From assembly GCA_035610835.1 (NCBI GenBank), contig CM069452.1:66684919-66748918 (forward strand): a stretch of DNA of 64,000 nucleotides. The letters run 5' to 3'. Shown piece by piece: positions 24,801 to 36,359 of this stretch (position 1 is its first letter; every line of letters begins with the position of its first letter). A program made the position numbers and the translations under genes. A model generated the notes under the pieces. It worked only from the letters and a program-made list of their open reading frames with translations. It was not told the origin of the DNA and searched no databases. The stretch comes from Ophiura sarsii. Taxonomy: Eukaryota > Echinodermata > Ophiuroidea > Amphilepidida > Ophiuridae.

Positions 24801-25726
24801 TAGTTTAAAGAACACCAAAATCTTCTGTAGAGAACCTTTAGAGGTTCTAAAGACGCATTTTTTGTTCTTTTTGAACCTTTAAAGGTTCTTTTTGGAACCT
24901 ATAAAGGTTCTAAAAAGGGTTCCATATACGGGACAGCCAAGAACCCCTGAAGCACCCTTTTTCCAAGAGTGTAGGCAAAGGCAAAAGAGTCATAATAAAA
25001 AAATATTCCCTTTAAAAAGGAAACCCCAGATTCAAGTAAAATGCCATGTGCAAGGAGGTTCAGAAACTGGAGGAAAGTATGGGGAAATAATCGAATCTAC
25101 GGTAAACTACCTCTATGCATGGTGGGGATCATATGGGGACCCTATTTTTGACAGGTACGTGCGGCACCGACCTCCGTAAATAATAGAGGTAAAAGAAACG
25201 GATCAAGAGTGAATGAAATCGACATTTTTAACAGAACTCATCATATTTTTGACATTAACTTTTAAGTTAAAATAACTGCAGCACATTGTATTGTACTGCA
25301 AGACTAAACTTATCAGTATAAGTCATGCCCTCACCTGTTACCATAATTACCCCCCCCCCCCCACAAACTTTACTTTGCACATTTTATGCATACGTAATTA
25401 GACATCATTACGAAATTACCTGGCAACTGGAATTGAAAAAAATAAAGAAAAGAAAATGTAAAGAAAGTTGTTGCCAAAGAGTGGTTTTATGCCCCTTTGA
25501 CCTAACATATCTCGGCAACCGAATGTCCGCTTGAAATAAAATGTTCCGTTCCAGAATCTTCATACCAAAGGGCTATTATAACATATTTGATTTGAAAGGA
25601 AATCTAAATGTTTGACTCAGCCAATAGAACCACCCTTAAAGGATGTCTTACCTCGTTTTGATCATTTGCCATGACACCGACAACAACGACGATGAACATC
25701 ATCAGAAGGTACTTCATTATTACCAT
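21893..25726 (-). CDS. Secreted C-type-lectin-like protein, gene B (2 exons)
   Basis: Exon 1 is 25726..25652 and exon 2 is 22342..21893; the intron is 3309 bp, the shortest of the array. Splicing is phase 0 with donor GAG|GTAAG and acceptor ATGCAG|GC. The 174-residue product has a signal peptide (MKYLLMMFIVVVVGVMA) followed by NDQNE and one CTLD. The domain contains C32-C33, C36, GGYCYRFF, SWDDAEANC64, HLVSVHSEAENHYL, TWIGLKDGEWSDGS, HPC138 and SSIC166K. It differs from A and C at the former sugar-binding loop (YGAANAHPC rather than GAPTAHPC), again without EPN/QPD, and it also reads WNK for WND. An ATG directly upstream of exon 2 would give an intracellular form, but it lies inside the acceptor sequence and is probably fortuitous. 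Confidence 0.88.
22890..22955. repeat. Paired G and C homopolymer runs
   Basis: A G run of 23 bases at 22890-22912 and a C run at 22939-22955 follow the phrase CAGTGGCGGCATTACGG, in the intron of gene B. The paralogous spot in gene C (37880-37960) has the same phrase followed by long C runs. Confidence 0.8.
23965..24150. repeat. TTCGCGAAATTAAA-type dispersed repeat
   Basis: Repeated short motifs TTCGCGAA and CCGCGAAA alternate in both orientations, ending at CGCGAAATTAAAGTGTG. The paralogous copy lies at 40165-40350 in the gene C intron, so it predates that duplication. Confidence 0.6.
24622..24785. repeat. About 20-bp minisatellite (TTGGCATCAGTGCTGCCAAT)
   Basis: About eight tandem units of the form TTTGGCATCAGTG followed by either AAGTTATT or CTGCCAA. 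The two variants alternate irregularly. The block is absent from the gene C intron. Confidence 0.8.
24786..24925. repeat. AAAGGTTCTTTTT inverted and direct repeats
   Basis: Multiple AAAGGTTCT and AGAACCTTT words in both orientations form several possible hairpins between 24786 and 24925. It looks like the end of a DNA transposon, but a partner end was not found. Confidence 0.45.
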
Positions 25727-26046
25727 GGTTACGGCTGTTTCTTCGTTTTGTCGTCCTAACCTCGATCACATACAGTATAGAGTAATGTATTTACCAGTCT
25801 CTGGTCAGAGATGTGTATGATTCAGCACGGTATCGCTGAGCTGTTCTCGATATGACGGTGTAAGGTTGAATGAGGTAAAAATCCGGCTCCAAACTATTTT
25901 ATCTGTTTTTAGTTGCGTAGTTCAATTTGGTTATGTGCCAAAGTATTGTGTAGGCGTAAAACTTCAGATGATGGGGCTTATTATGTTGGTAGACATTAGA
26001 CCAATAGAAACAGGATGTGTTGAAAATGTTCATCTGTTGGCATTAA

Positions 26047-26289
26047 CACTTTCCACGCGGCTATTAGTTTGACCATATTCAAAACAGATTTTTCAGAAAC
26101 CTTTCCTAACTTTGAAAGTCTATCTCAAGAATTACTGAACCAATACTAAGACTTGTTGGTACTTATTCTAATGCATTTCTCATGGGGATTACAAATAATA
26201 TGGTAATGAGATACAATCCTTTTGACATTTTTGAAACATTTTGTGAACGTTTGGAATGTCGTCTGCAGACGCCTGCCGCGTGGAAAGTG
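26047..26289. mobile_element. piggyBac-type MITE (CACTTTCCACGCGGC ends), TTAA target duplication
   Basis: A 243-bp element with CACTTTCCACGCGG at the left and CCGCGTGGAAAGTG at the right, flanked by TTAA (26043-26046, 26290-26293). A subterminal GTCTGCAGAC palindrome lies near one end. TTAA plus a CAC start fits piggyBac-like elements. Relatives lie at 26822-27401, 43827-44072, 44606-44834, 46763-47006 and 57077-57263. Confidence 0.75.
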
Positions 26290-26821
26290 TTAAGGAAGTT
26301 TCGTATTGTAAATATCGTTCGGTGGTACCAATTGATTTCTTTGCTGCACTTTTTAAAAGACACTTTTGTTTTGTTTTCGACTGCTAGGGTAGTTTACTAA
26401 GGCATGTTGTTACTTATTCCAATGCATTTCTCACGGGGATTCCAAATATGGTAATGAAATAATTTTGATATTTTTAAAAACATTTTGTGAAAGTTTGGAA
26501 TGTCATCTGCAGACGCCTGCCGCGTGGAAAATGTTAAGGACGAGATTTTTGCTTTGAATAAGTTCGTATACAGTAAATATCGTTCGGGTACCAATTGATT
26601 TCTTGGCTGTACATTTTAAAAGACATTTTTGTTTTGTTTTCGACTGCTAGGGTACTTTCTTCAATATTCCCCTTCCTTCACCTTGTTTAAAGTGCATATC
26701 CAGGCCACCGTGCATTCTCTCATAGCGCTCTCATTAAAAGGAACTGCCGTGAAATAATGTTTAGATTTTTCCCGCGCTTTTACCTCAACTGAGCTCATGA
26801 TTGTATCCGGCTCCCTTTAAC

Positions 26822-27401
26822 GCTTTCCATGCGGTAGGCGTCTGCAGACGACATTCCAACATTTCACAAAATGTTTCAAAAATGTCATCATTTTCATATT
26901 GGGAATCACAATGAGAAATGCATTGAAATAAGTACACACATGCCTAGTATTGGTTACGTAATCCTAGAGATCAGGGCCGTCAGCAGCTTTTGCCCAAGGG
27001 GGGTGCGTTTTCACGATTTTTTACCGGAAGCAGTGGCGTAGCTAGGTTTTTTTTCTCGTAAAAGGTTGCCCCACATTTTTTCCGAGTCAGTCACCTCGTG
27101 AATTTCACGTAAGTGGGGGGGGGGGAGTCAAAAATTTTCGCACGGACACAAAATTTCGCAGTCCAAAAAGCACTGTAGTCAATATTTTATGAGTAGTTTT
27201 ACTATCATTGAAATTTGAAACTAAGAAAAACGCCATTTTTACCTTAAAAAAATAAGAAGAGATTTTCAAGGGGGGTGCGTCCGCACCCAACGCACCCCCC
27301 CCCCCTTCTGACGGCCCTGGAGATAGACCTTGAAAGTTGGGAAAGATGTCTGAAAAATATGTTATGTATATGGCAAAACTATAATCGCCGCGTGGAAAGT
27401 G
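26822..27401. mobile_element. piggyBac-type MITE, inverted copy with nested insertion
   Basis: The same family as 26047-26289 in opposite orientation, with GCTTTCCATGCGG and CCGCGTGGAAAGTG ends and flanking TTAA (26818-26821, 27402-27405). It is split by the element at 26972-27319. The paralogue at 44606-44834 is unsplit. Confidence 0.75.
26972..27319. mobile_element. 348-bp non-autonomous DNA transposon, CAGGGCCGTCAG ends
   Basis: Perfect 12-bp terminal inverted repeats CAGGGCCGTCAG/CTGACGGCCCTG. Flanked by GAGAT at 26967-26971 and 27320-27324. The paralogous site near 44753 reads CCTTGAGATAGACC with no insert. The interior carries G and C runs at both ends and a GTGGCGTAGCTAGG phrase. Confidence 0.8.
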
Positions 27402-27783
27402 TTAAGATGACGCAAGTTTTCCATATTCATGTAAGGTCACGCGTTCGAAGCTTGCCTCCTTTCGTATTACACACAGATTTTGGCTTTCGCGACATGATTT
27501 TAACTTTAAACATTTATATTTATTTGTATACCCCCCTAAGGTAGTAAAAACATACATTTTCTGAAGGGAGGGAAATTGCATGTGGAAACCAGAAATTATA
27601 GTACGACCAAGGACTAAAATGGTATAATTCTCAATGTTCGGAAAAATATCGGATTTCTTTTGTTTTATTTGAGATCCATATATTTGTACATGTATACCTA
27701 CCCTATCATTATTTAATTTACATATTTGAATTCCTCATAAAATTACCAATCAGATGATATATAATTGTCAAAGGTTACTAAGT

Positions 27784-29400
27784 TGCAGTCAGCTGCCAAC
27801 GTTGAGTGAGTCTATTGTTGACGACGCGATTTTGTTTTCCCTGGTAAAGAGGATGTCAATCACGTGTAATTCATATGGCAAATGTCAGCCTTATACAATG
27901 CCAACAAAATATACATTTAAATCAAGTTTAACGTCATGTGACTGAGTGGATCTTCACGAAGGGGGAATAATAAAATATTACTCAATTATTTGATATGCTA
28001 AAGTCGTGTTCGCAGGCACATTTCTGCTTTGAAATGCTATTTTAGCCGTACATGTTTTCTGTTAATTCTGGAAAAGAGGCTTACCAAAGTCCGTGTTCTT
28101 GACCCACTTATAGAAGAAAATAAACAGTATAGCCTTGTATTGTAAGGATCAACGGTATATCCTCCTACTATCAAAAAATGGGAGATGTGCAGTGACTCTA
28201 TCGTACCAAGAATATTACTTGCAATATTATATATATCAGCTTTATTGACCCAGTCTCGTCTGTAATAGTCTACGGTGCATACAATGTACTTGTTTGTCTA
28301 GACGCGCCTCTTTTGAAATGCTAATTAAGTGGCGTGACTGTTATACCAACGCTGTGAGACGTACACAGTTGGAAATGGGGGACGCCGTGTGTTTGTGCAC
28401 ACAGAGACACATACGTAGACTGCGCGTGCAAGAGTGGAAGCAGAGTAGGGGGGTCTGGTAATGTGAAAATTGTACAAACTCCGTGTTCTTGACTCACTTA
28501 CGGTCATTTTAGAACAAAAACATGGGTTTTCATAATGTTCATATTATTAAGTGCCTGCTACACTACTTTTTATCAATCTGCAATGAAAATTTATTGGTAA
28601 ATAAGTGCTTCGTAAAGTACATAATTTCGGAGTTTTTTCAGTTATAAAATACTTTCTGATGCTAAATTATTTTTATAAATTTAAATTCAGATGTTATTAA
28701 AATAGACCCTCTCCTTCAAAATGATACCAAACACGGCCTAATTGGATAACGAAATATGGTAAAAATCGAAAAAACAAAACACCTATTTTTAATAAAAATG
28801 TGGCAAAGTGTCTGTGAGCTCATGTGTGCGGGAAAACAAAACAAGCCCCTTTTTGCGTGTTTGACTACTGACTGGTTGGTAAGGTATTCATACCGGCTAG
28901 TGAATATCTCAAATTTTTATTTTATATATTTTAGAATTTTCAGAAATATTTGTTAAGGATGTACCCTTCCCTGTATTTCTGTATTCCTCTAGTTACAAGC
29001 TTTCCAAAAATGTATACTTTTGCTATCACAGGTTGAAAACTTTTTCTGTTATAGTCATTTTTATAAATCCGATAAATTGAGGCTGATTATTCACGTTGAC
29101 TGTGTAGCGAATAGGAAAAAAGCCAATTAGTTGTTACAAACAGTTGACAAGTCTGATATCAGGAGGACCCGGGTTCGACCCTGATGATCACCGACTTTTT
29201 TTCATACCTAATCTATTTACTTTATTAAGCTTTTTTGTCAGAAAATCTATCGATGAATTATCTCAATTATATGTGCGACAGAAAATGATTGATTCAGATT
29301 TTAAAATATAAGTGAATTGTAAAATAATTGTGAAAACCTAAAGATACATTTAGGAAGAAAAAATAATACACTAATCGTTTTCGAGTAAGTCAAGAATAGG
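27784..29400. other. Upstream of gene B: no gene recognised
   Basis: The duplicated flank of genes B and C ends near 27780; about 1.1 kb after that is private to this unit. A tRNA-like T-arm phrase GGGTTCGACCC with GATGATCACC occurs at 29168-29200, possibly a SINE tail. No convincing exon was seen. Confidence 0.45.
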
Positions 29401-29890
29401 CTGGTATGAACACATTGAGTGAGTGAGGATCATATGCGGAAGTAAAAGTCGGCTATTTTCAAAAGTCTCATTTCCAATACACAGCACGAGAAAAAAGGAC
29501 CAATTGTTAACACACACATATATGCACTTTAATGTCAGAATTAAATATCCCGCACAATGTCGTACAACCAAACGCATTTGCACTGTGCGATCGATAGCCT
29601 TGTCAATCCTGGCTATACACACACACACCCCCACACAGACCCCAATTGGTCCTTTCTTCTCGTGCTGTGTATTGGAAATGAGACTTTTGAAAATAGGAAT
29701 TTTTTCTTTAAATGGTGCTAATCATGGTTTATCTTTGTTGTTAGGGGCAAATATGGTATCAAAGTATGCCTAAATGATTCATCTAAATGCCTATTTAGCC
29801 TGTTTGGTCAGAAAGAAATTGAATGATACTCAAAATGACATAAACAAAGTGGTATACTTTCTTTTGTTGAACCCTTTATATAGCGTATGA
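29360..29890. mobile_element. Foldback element, degraded copy (ATACTTTCTTTTGTTGAACCC end)
   Basis: The right half (29700-29890) matches 46270-46440 and 41000-41071, ending in the repeat GTATACTTTCTTTTGTTGAA. The left terminal repeat is lost. It retains TTTCTTTAAATGGTGC, the empty version of the site where the MITE at 45908-46266 sits. Confidence 0.6.
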
Positions 29891-30419
29891 TTCATCTTTT
29901 GTAACATATGGTTTCAGATATCGTGAAAACCCCTTGTTCACAAACACTTTGGTGTGGGATTGCAAAAAATGATGTGGGGATCAAAACAAAAGGTCCTTAA
30001 AAGGGGGATCAAGAAAAGAAAAACCTATAACTTTTTTTTGGCGGGGGCCCAAAATATTGATGTTCAAGGCTCATCATTGTGACTCCGAATTCATTTCTTT
30101 TTTATCAGAAGGTATCATACATTACATAAAAAAATAATAAGACTTTGTTTTCCTTGATGTAGAAATACCAGTTTCAAAGAGAAATTAATGCACCAAAATA
30201 TCACGTTGCCCAAAAAGTGATTTTTGTAATTCTCGCGAGAATTTGCGAGACAACCATCCCATTTTGGTTTTGTGTGATTTCAATGGAGAGGCACCTAACA
30301 TCATAGGGTGGCAAAATACCACCTTCTTTCACCTGCCTTTAGATACAGCCCTGTCCGCGATTACCCCGCGTCCGCCATTACCCCACCTTCCCCTATTCAT
30401 GCTATTTTAGATTTGGCCC

Positions 30420-30620
30420 TACATAAGAACCTCAACTGCAGGAATCCTTTCTTCACAATGAGAGTCATCAACCAATGGAGCAAGCTACCTACATGTGGTC
30501 AATGCAGAGACCGTGAACTCTTTTCAAAATCGACTTGACAATTACTGGAACAAATTAGGATGGAATCAAAAAGGGTTAACAGCCTATTCTAAATTGTCCA
30601 TCAAACCTTAAATGTAAGTG
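30420..30620 (+). pseudogene. LINE reverse-transcriptase C-terminal remnant
   Basis: Reads RNPFFTMRVINQWSKLP, then after a one-base frame change ...VNSFQNRLDNYWN, the characteristic C-terminal end of many non-LTR retrotransposon ORF2 proteins. It is short and frameshifted, hence dead. A relative is at 18985-19110. Confidence 0.65.
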
Positions 30621-31481
30621 TATAGGTGTAGATCGAGATTCCTATTTGCACGTGAATTTTGTTTCACCAATTTCTAAAAATAATGGGTCGGTTGGAAAAT
30701 AGGGTTGGTTTTCGTCTTTACATTTTGTGAATGCTTTCTGTAATGAACCATATCTGAAGAACCAATCAACCTAATTAAACGTACCAAATTTTGAGGATAT
30801 TTTCAAAACTTACTGCTGATCAAGACTAAGTAAACACAAATACTCTGTAACCATAAATGTGGTTGAAAAGCTACCTTGAACTTGGGTTAACTTTATTTTT
30901 AACCACCCGGTAGCTGCTTCATACTGCAAACACACTTATTCTTGGTTATTTTAATCCTGGTTGGTAATATACTTACAAAAGATGAATAATACAATGGGCA
31001 GCTATTTACACTATGTGAATTCACCACCTGATAGCATGCCTGCCTCAACAGGGCAACTGCACTGGACCGGTGTGTGTTAAAGGGGCATTGAGAGATACGT
31101 ATGGGAGTACGCCCTCAATTTTCCTGGAAATTTGATTTTCTTTTTTGGGGGAAACAAAGTAATAATATTGGATTATATTAACCATCTGAAACCGTTAACC
31201 TTAATCCGCAATACCGTATATCATGTAATATTTCACAATTTCGATGTAGATCACATTGAAATTATCTGCAAAATTCGGCACATATGGCATCACTAGAATG
31301 TCTATCTAGCGCCATCACTTCAACCCTTTTCCCATGAAATATTACGTTAGTAGGTTCTATTATACCTTATCTATTTAAACTAAATTTTTTCTTTCAAATT
31401 TCATTTTTATCACCAATCTCTCCGTTCTACATTAAGAATTCATATAAAAGGGCTGGACGAGTGGTGTAATTGAATTATAAT

Positions 31482-31579
31482 TCCCAACTTTTTAGAACGC
31501 CGAAAAAACGGTAGCAGAATCCGCCGAACCGGGTCCAAAATTGTGGGCATACCTCACAGCATGAGCCGTTATTGGATAC
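31482..31579 (-). pseudogene. Truncated copy of lectin exon D
   Basis: The first roughly 98 bases of the D-type CTLD exon (acceptor TGCAG at 31580-31582, then VSNNGSCCEVCPQF...), breaking off at about 31482. There it joins sequence homologous to the flank at 49277-49325. An even shorter copy of its 5' end is repeated at 31753-31791 as part of a 212-bp tandem duplication. Confidence 0.8.
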
Positions 31580-31964
31580 CTGCATTGACAATCAATCATG
31601 GACATTAATACATTTTGCGAATCACAAGATGTCATTGCAGTTTAAGAAAATAGATGTACCTTGTCTTGGTTATTGACAAGGAGCAAAAGGGAACACTGTT
31701 CTTCTAAATTGATGAAGGAACTTTACTGGATATTTTAAACTAATTAAAGACATTGTGGGCATACCTCACAGCATGAGCCGTTATTGGATACCTGCATTGA
31801 CAATCAATCATGGACATTAATACATTTTGCGAATCACAAGATGTCATTGCAGTTTAAGAAAATAGATGTACCTTGTCTTGATTATTGACAAGGAGCAACA
31901 CGTAACACTTTTCTTCTAAATTGATAAAGGAACTTTACTGGATATTTTAAACTAAATATAGACA
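31541..31964. repeat. 212-bp tandem duplication
   Basis: The segment beginning TTGTGGGCATACCTCACAGC at 31541 is repeated from 31753 with few changes, up to GACATTCTGGG. It covers the start of the truncated lectin exon and its upstream intron-like sequence. Copy I (0.2-0.45 kb) has a single version. Confidence 0.85.
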
Positions 31965-34177
31965 TTCTGGGCCGTGTCATCGTACGTATTTGAACTTGGT
32001 TTTAAGCTAAACGCGCGTTTAAGTTTGACTTTAAACACACCGTTTAACTAAAAGAAATACTCGAAAATTTGTTTAATTTAAACACGCGTCTAACTCACTG
32101 AAAAGTGTCTAACTTTGAACATGGGTATGGGTTAGTATAACTGGCGTTTAACGAAACTTCTGCATCAAATGTATGTCGTGATTTTCGTATCGTGATACAA
32201 TGGTATATAAGGAAAAGAGATTTTTTAAATGATGGCCCTTTAAGGGGGCTGTCAAGTGTCGTACACTTTATGTGTTGTACATAAAAGTGTACACTTTTTT
32301 CAATGAAATGAGTCAGGGAATCCATTTTTCGTATCAAATTTCACTGAAAATCGTGATTTTTATATTTTTGCCCAAAAATGCCTCTTTTTTTGCCTAAAAT
32401 TTTCAAACAACCTAACAAAATAATGTTTAGGTAACAAATTCTAAAATTTTACAGAAAGCATCTTAATTCAATTATCTAGGACACGTATTTTTTGTTTGCC
32501 TTTAAAAAATTTAGTTTCGAAATTATTGACCAAAAAGTGCTAAAAAAGTGAATTTTGAGGTTTTTTTATCTCAAAATTGTATATTGTAAACATATGATGA
32601 AAGAAAGAGGATACGAATCAACATTTTCATGTGCCACTTTTAAGGACTCATAGTATTATAATAATAATTAATAACTACTAATTACCTATAACTTGCAAAT
32701 GTTGAGACACAAGTAGAATGTGGGCTAGTTAAAGGTCTACTGGATCCTTTAGATTTCACACCACTAATTGGTTCGCCTATAGATTTACATGCTAAAGGAG
32801 TGTTACAAAATGCCCATTTTCTCGCTTATAAAGCTACTGGATTTTTCAATTTGACATTTTCCTCAAATATCTTTGATTATTTAATCAAAACAATGATATA
32901 TGGTATCCCCGAAAGTCCGAGAAATTAGCCCCCAGAGTTGGACAACTGGTGTAGCGCCCTCATTTATCAGAAAAATTTGAGAAATGTTGCCAGAACATTT
33001 ACAATCAAAATGCATCCAAAAAACCTACAAAATGCATTGAAAATTTATCTTTTTGCACTGCCACAGTGGTATTAGGTGATAATTCTAAAATCAGGATTAA
33101 ACTACAACTTTAAACATTTGGGAGCAATAAATACCATTTCTGATTAATTCGTTAATCGTTGGGCCACATGATGCCAGCTGAAGAAGAAAAAAAAATTGAT
33201 TGACTTCTGCAAGGATTGAAATTACTTACTGGTGTGGAATATTCAAGGGAAAAAATGAGTATTGTCAGTTGCATGTATGAAATGTACCGTATTTGGTTTC
33301 GAGTTTATCAAATTATTTATCTGAACAAGCCTTCAGAGTGCCACGCCCTAACCAGGCTACCATGACTTACTAAAAAGGATACATCATGCACCTACGGAGC
33401 GTCGTTGACCTGACAAATATTTGCTGTGCAATTACTTTTGTCCAATCATACGTCTGCAATTCGATCACGTGACTTTAGATCCTCTTCTCGGGATCGCGTC
33501 ACTTATATCCCTGTTTTCTCCCTGTCCTTCTGTGTATTGTTTCCCCTAATACGTCTAAAGGTTTACAGTCAACTAAGTATATACTTTATTAATGAACTGC
33601 CAGTGTATATATCACAATTGACCAGGACATTGCAGATTCAGCTTTTATACTACATATACCACCAGATGGCTGGCTCATTGTTTTATACACCGGCTTTGTC
33701 AATTACACAGCATACAGGACATGCCCATTGTTCCAAAACAACTATTTTCGCCGGGTGTTTTCCAGATTATTTAGTTTACTGTTTGCACTCAAAAGTCACG
33801 ATATCCGGCCTCGTATGATTAAGTCCACCCACAGACGACGATGGATACGATTTAACCCTATCTTTATTTTGTATTGACATTTTATAATTTCAAATATTAT
33901 GTAATTTTTAAATATTTTTCAGATGTCAAGTTCCCCTCAACTATCGTCGTTTTGATGTAACAAGATATTGCCATATATGGGTTTACGCAGTTAACACATT
34001 GATCTGTCTTACCAAAGACGGCAGTACCATCTTTGGTCTTACTCTTACTCTTCTGTAAGATCACCACCGTATCGTGTCCGTGAGAGCAAGATCGAAATCT
34101 CGCGAAATTAACAGATAACACAACATCTCAGACAGAAGGACTATTAAAAAGGGAGGGTGCGATACTGGTTTTTTTAA

Positions 34178-34309
34178 AGGTATCTATATAGGCTACGGTG
34201 TCATTCTCAGACTTTTCTTTAATGTGGTCTAAAAATAAAAAGTATAGATATATTTCATTTGGCACAATAGTTGTTTTTCTGCAGTAAGGTAATAGCCGAT
34301 ATAGCTACC
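34178..34309. mobile_element. 132-bp MITE, TTAA target duplication (AGGTATCTATATAGGCTA end)
   Basis: Left AGGTATCTATATAGGCTA; right TAGCCGATATAGCTACC. It is flanked by TTAA (34174-34177, 34310-34313). Spacer copy II has the empty site TTTTTAAGTCGAAG (about 20214). Confidence 0.7.
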
Positions 34310-35453
34310 TTAAGTCGAAGTTTATTTTACCTTTTGGACCATGTCGGACTGTCTTACCATGGAAGTAACAGACAGTCTATTACTTCCATTGTCTTACTGA
34401 AGCTTCGCCAAAAATGGCCACCGAATTGCTCTCATGAGGAATTGCTTGGCTGTGTTTACCTTATGTTAAATAAATCGAATGACCAGACTGCAGACACAGA
34501 TGTAGAATCATATACATTTCATCAATTTTATTTCAGATAAAATAAATCCTAAATTTTCTTTTCAGAGTGAAAGGAATTGACAGCAAACCTAAATCCACAT
34601 CATACAGTACATTACAACAGGGTGTCTCAAATAATACAACTCTCTTGAATCACGACAGATTTTCATTTTCAAGAGTTTCCAATTGTCAGTTACGTAATTG
34701 CTGTTCACTTCATTGAAGAAAATGATATCAGTTTCATCGATTCGATGAATCGATCCTCTTACTCGATAACTATATTCTGTCAATTGTTGAAAAGGAATTG
34801 TTTGCGTTACTGTAATTTAAAAGACCATGCCCAGTTAATTATAGGACCGGCGAACGTGTGAGACGGCAGTTCGGAAATATAAAGGCTCTTTGCCGCAATG
34901 CTGCCGTCTTAAATTTTGGCCAGTTAGCATTTAGGGCTTGTTAAATCTAAAACAACAGATGGCGCTATTCAAGCTATTTAAAAATCATTAATAATCCCTA
35001 AATGACAGGACCCGGGACGCGATCTTTTTTATTACCGTAAACAACATTTGATACCTGACGGAGTAAAGTGCATAGCACATGTAATGTACAGCAATACATT
35101 TATACAGTGAGTGAGTACGGTTAATAAATTCGCACCCGGGACAGGTCCACAATCTGAAAATGAGTTCAACAATTTATATGGGATCAAACAGATTCGGTCA
35201 GATGTTGGGGCATGTTAATGTATATTGAGATATGTGCAATATATAGCTGCAGGAGGGTCAGAATAACAGATTCAGGGGGGGGGGGAGATTGTTCAAAACG
35301 TAAAAAGGGAATAGTTAAATTTCTCATTTTGATAAGTTATTTTTTCAAAAATCCATCGATAAAGGGTAACAAAACTTTTTTCTGACAGCTATCTCATTAA
35401 ACTATATAGTGCAATTTTTTAACACACTTTTTCTCCGTTTCAGTCTTTTCAAT

Positions 35454-35656
35454 AGGGAGCTTTCAATTTGCACGACGGACGCTTTTACGACGGTAAAACA
35501 CAAAACGTTGCCGTCGTCACTACGACGGTTGTTAGTCCCTTTACGTGTTGTAGCATATAGAGGACCAACGGATGACAAAGTTGACGCATGCGCACATGAC
35601 TCAAAGTGTCATTCAACCGTCCTAGATTCATCCGTCGTGCAAATCGAAAGCTCCCT
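35454..35656. mobile_element. MITE with AGGGAGCTTTCAATTTGC termini, copy 3
   Basis: 203 bp, paralogous to 3726-3928, with AAT flanks at 35451-35453 and 35657-35659. Shared by spacer copies I and III but not II. Confidence 0.8.
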
Positions 35657-36359
35657 AATGGTCTGGGACATTATAACTTGAGTACCAAAGGACGCATCAA
35701 CATTGGGTTAACACCAATTTAAAGCTTTAAATACAACCTAGTATACCTCGCTAGTAACTGAGGCGTAACCCAACATTTTGAAAGCACCAAACCGGGTATG
35801 CTACTAGGCTAGTAACTGGCGAGTAATTTACGCAACTTCGAAATTGTTGGCCATAAAAATGGCGTCATTTTTTGTATGGAACGCAGGCCGACTCAACGTG
35901 ATTCTTTATGTACACTCACCTATAACCTAGCGAGTGACGACACATTTTAAATATTACAACGGAGGACCAATCACGTCAGAATTTTAGAGTAAAGTATAGG
36001 TTAACACTTGGCACGTGCGACAAATAATTGTGTAAGGGGACGATGCTGATTAATGTGGATATTTAACTCGCTAGTTACTATTCTGTTGTTACTCGCCTGC
36101 AAGTTTTGCTCTCAGAATTACATTGTTAGTAAGTTACGCTACAGTAGTGTATAACTACTAGGGAGGTAGCTTACCTCCCTATTAAGTTACGCCAGTTTGG
36201 TGCACTTGGCCGAAAATGTTCTTATTCTTTTCCTTTTTTCAGGGTCTGATGTCATTTACATGCATAGCAATCAGGATTATTTTTTCGAGACACCCTGTCA
36301 GTTAAAGAGCATGCATTAACAAGTTTTAAAACGAAATCGAAGTGGATATATATAGCGCT

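Larger units (their letters stand above)
31580..36355. repeat. Array spacer block R, copy III
   Basis: Closest to copy I. It has a private insertion of about 350 bp near 32240-32590, a TTAA-flanked MITE at 34178-34309 and an insert at about 35010-35130. It leads directly into the CTLD exon of gene C. Confidence 0.8.
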
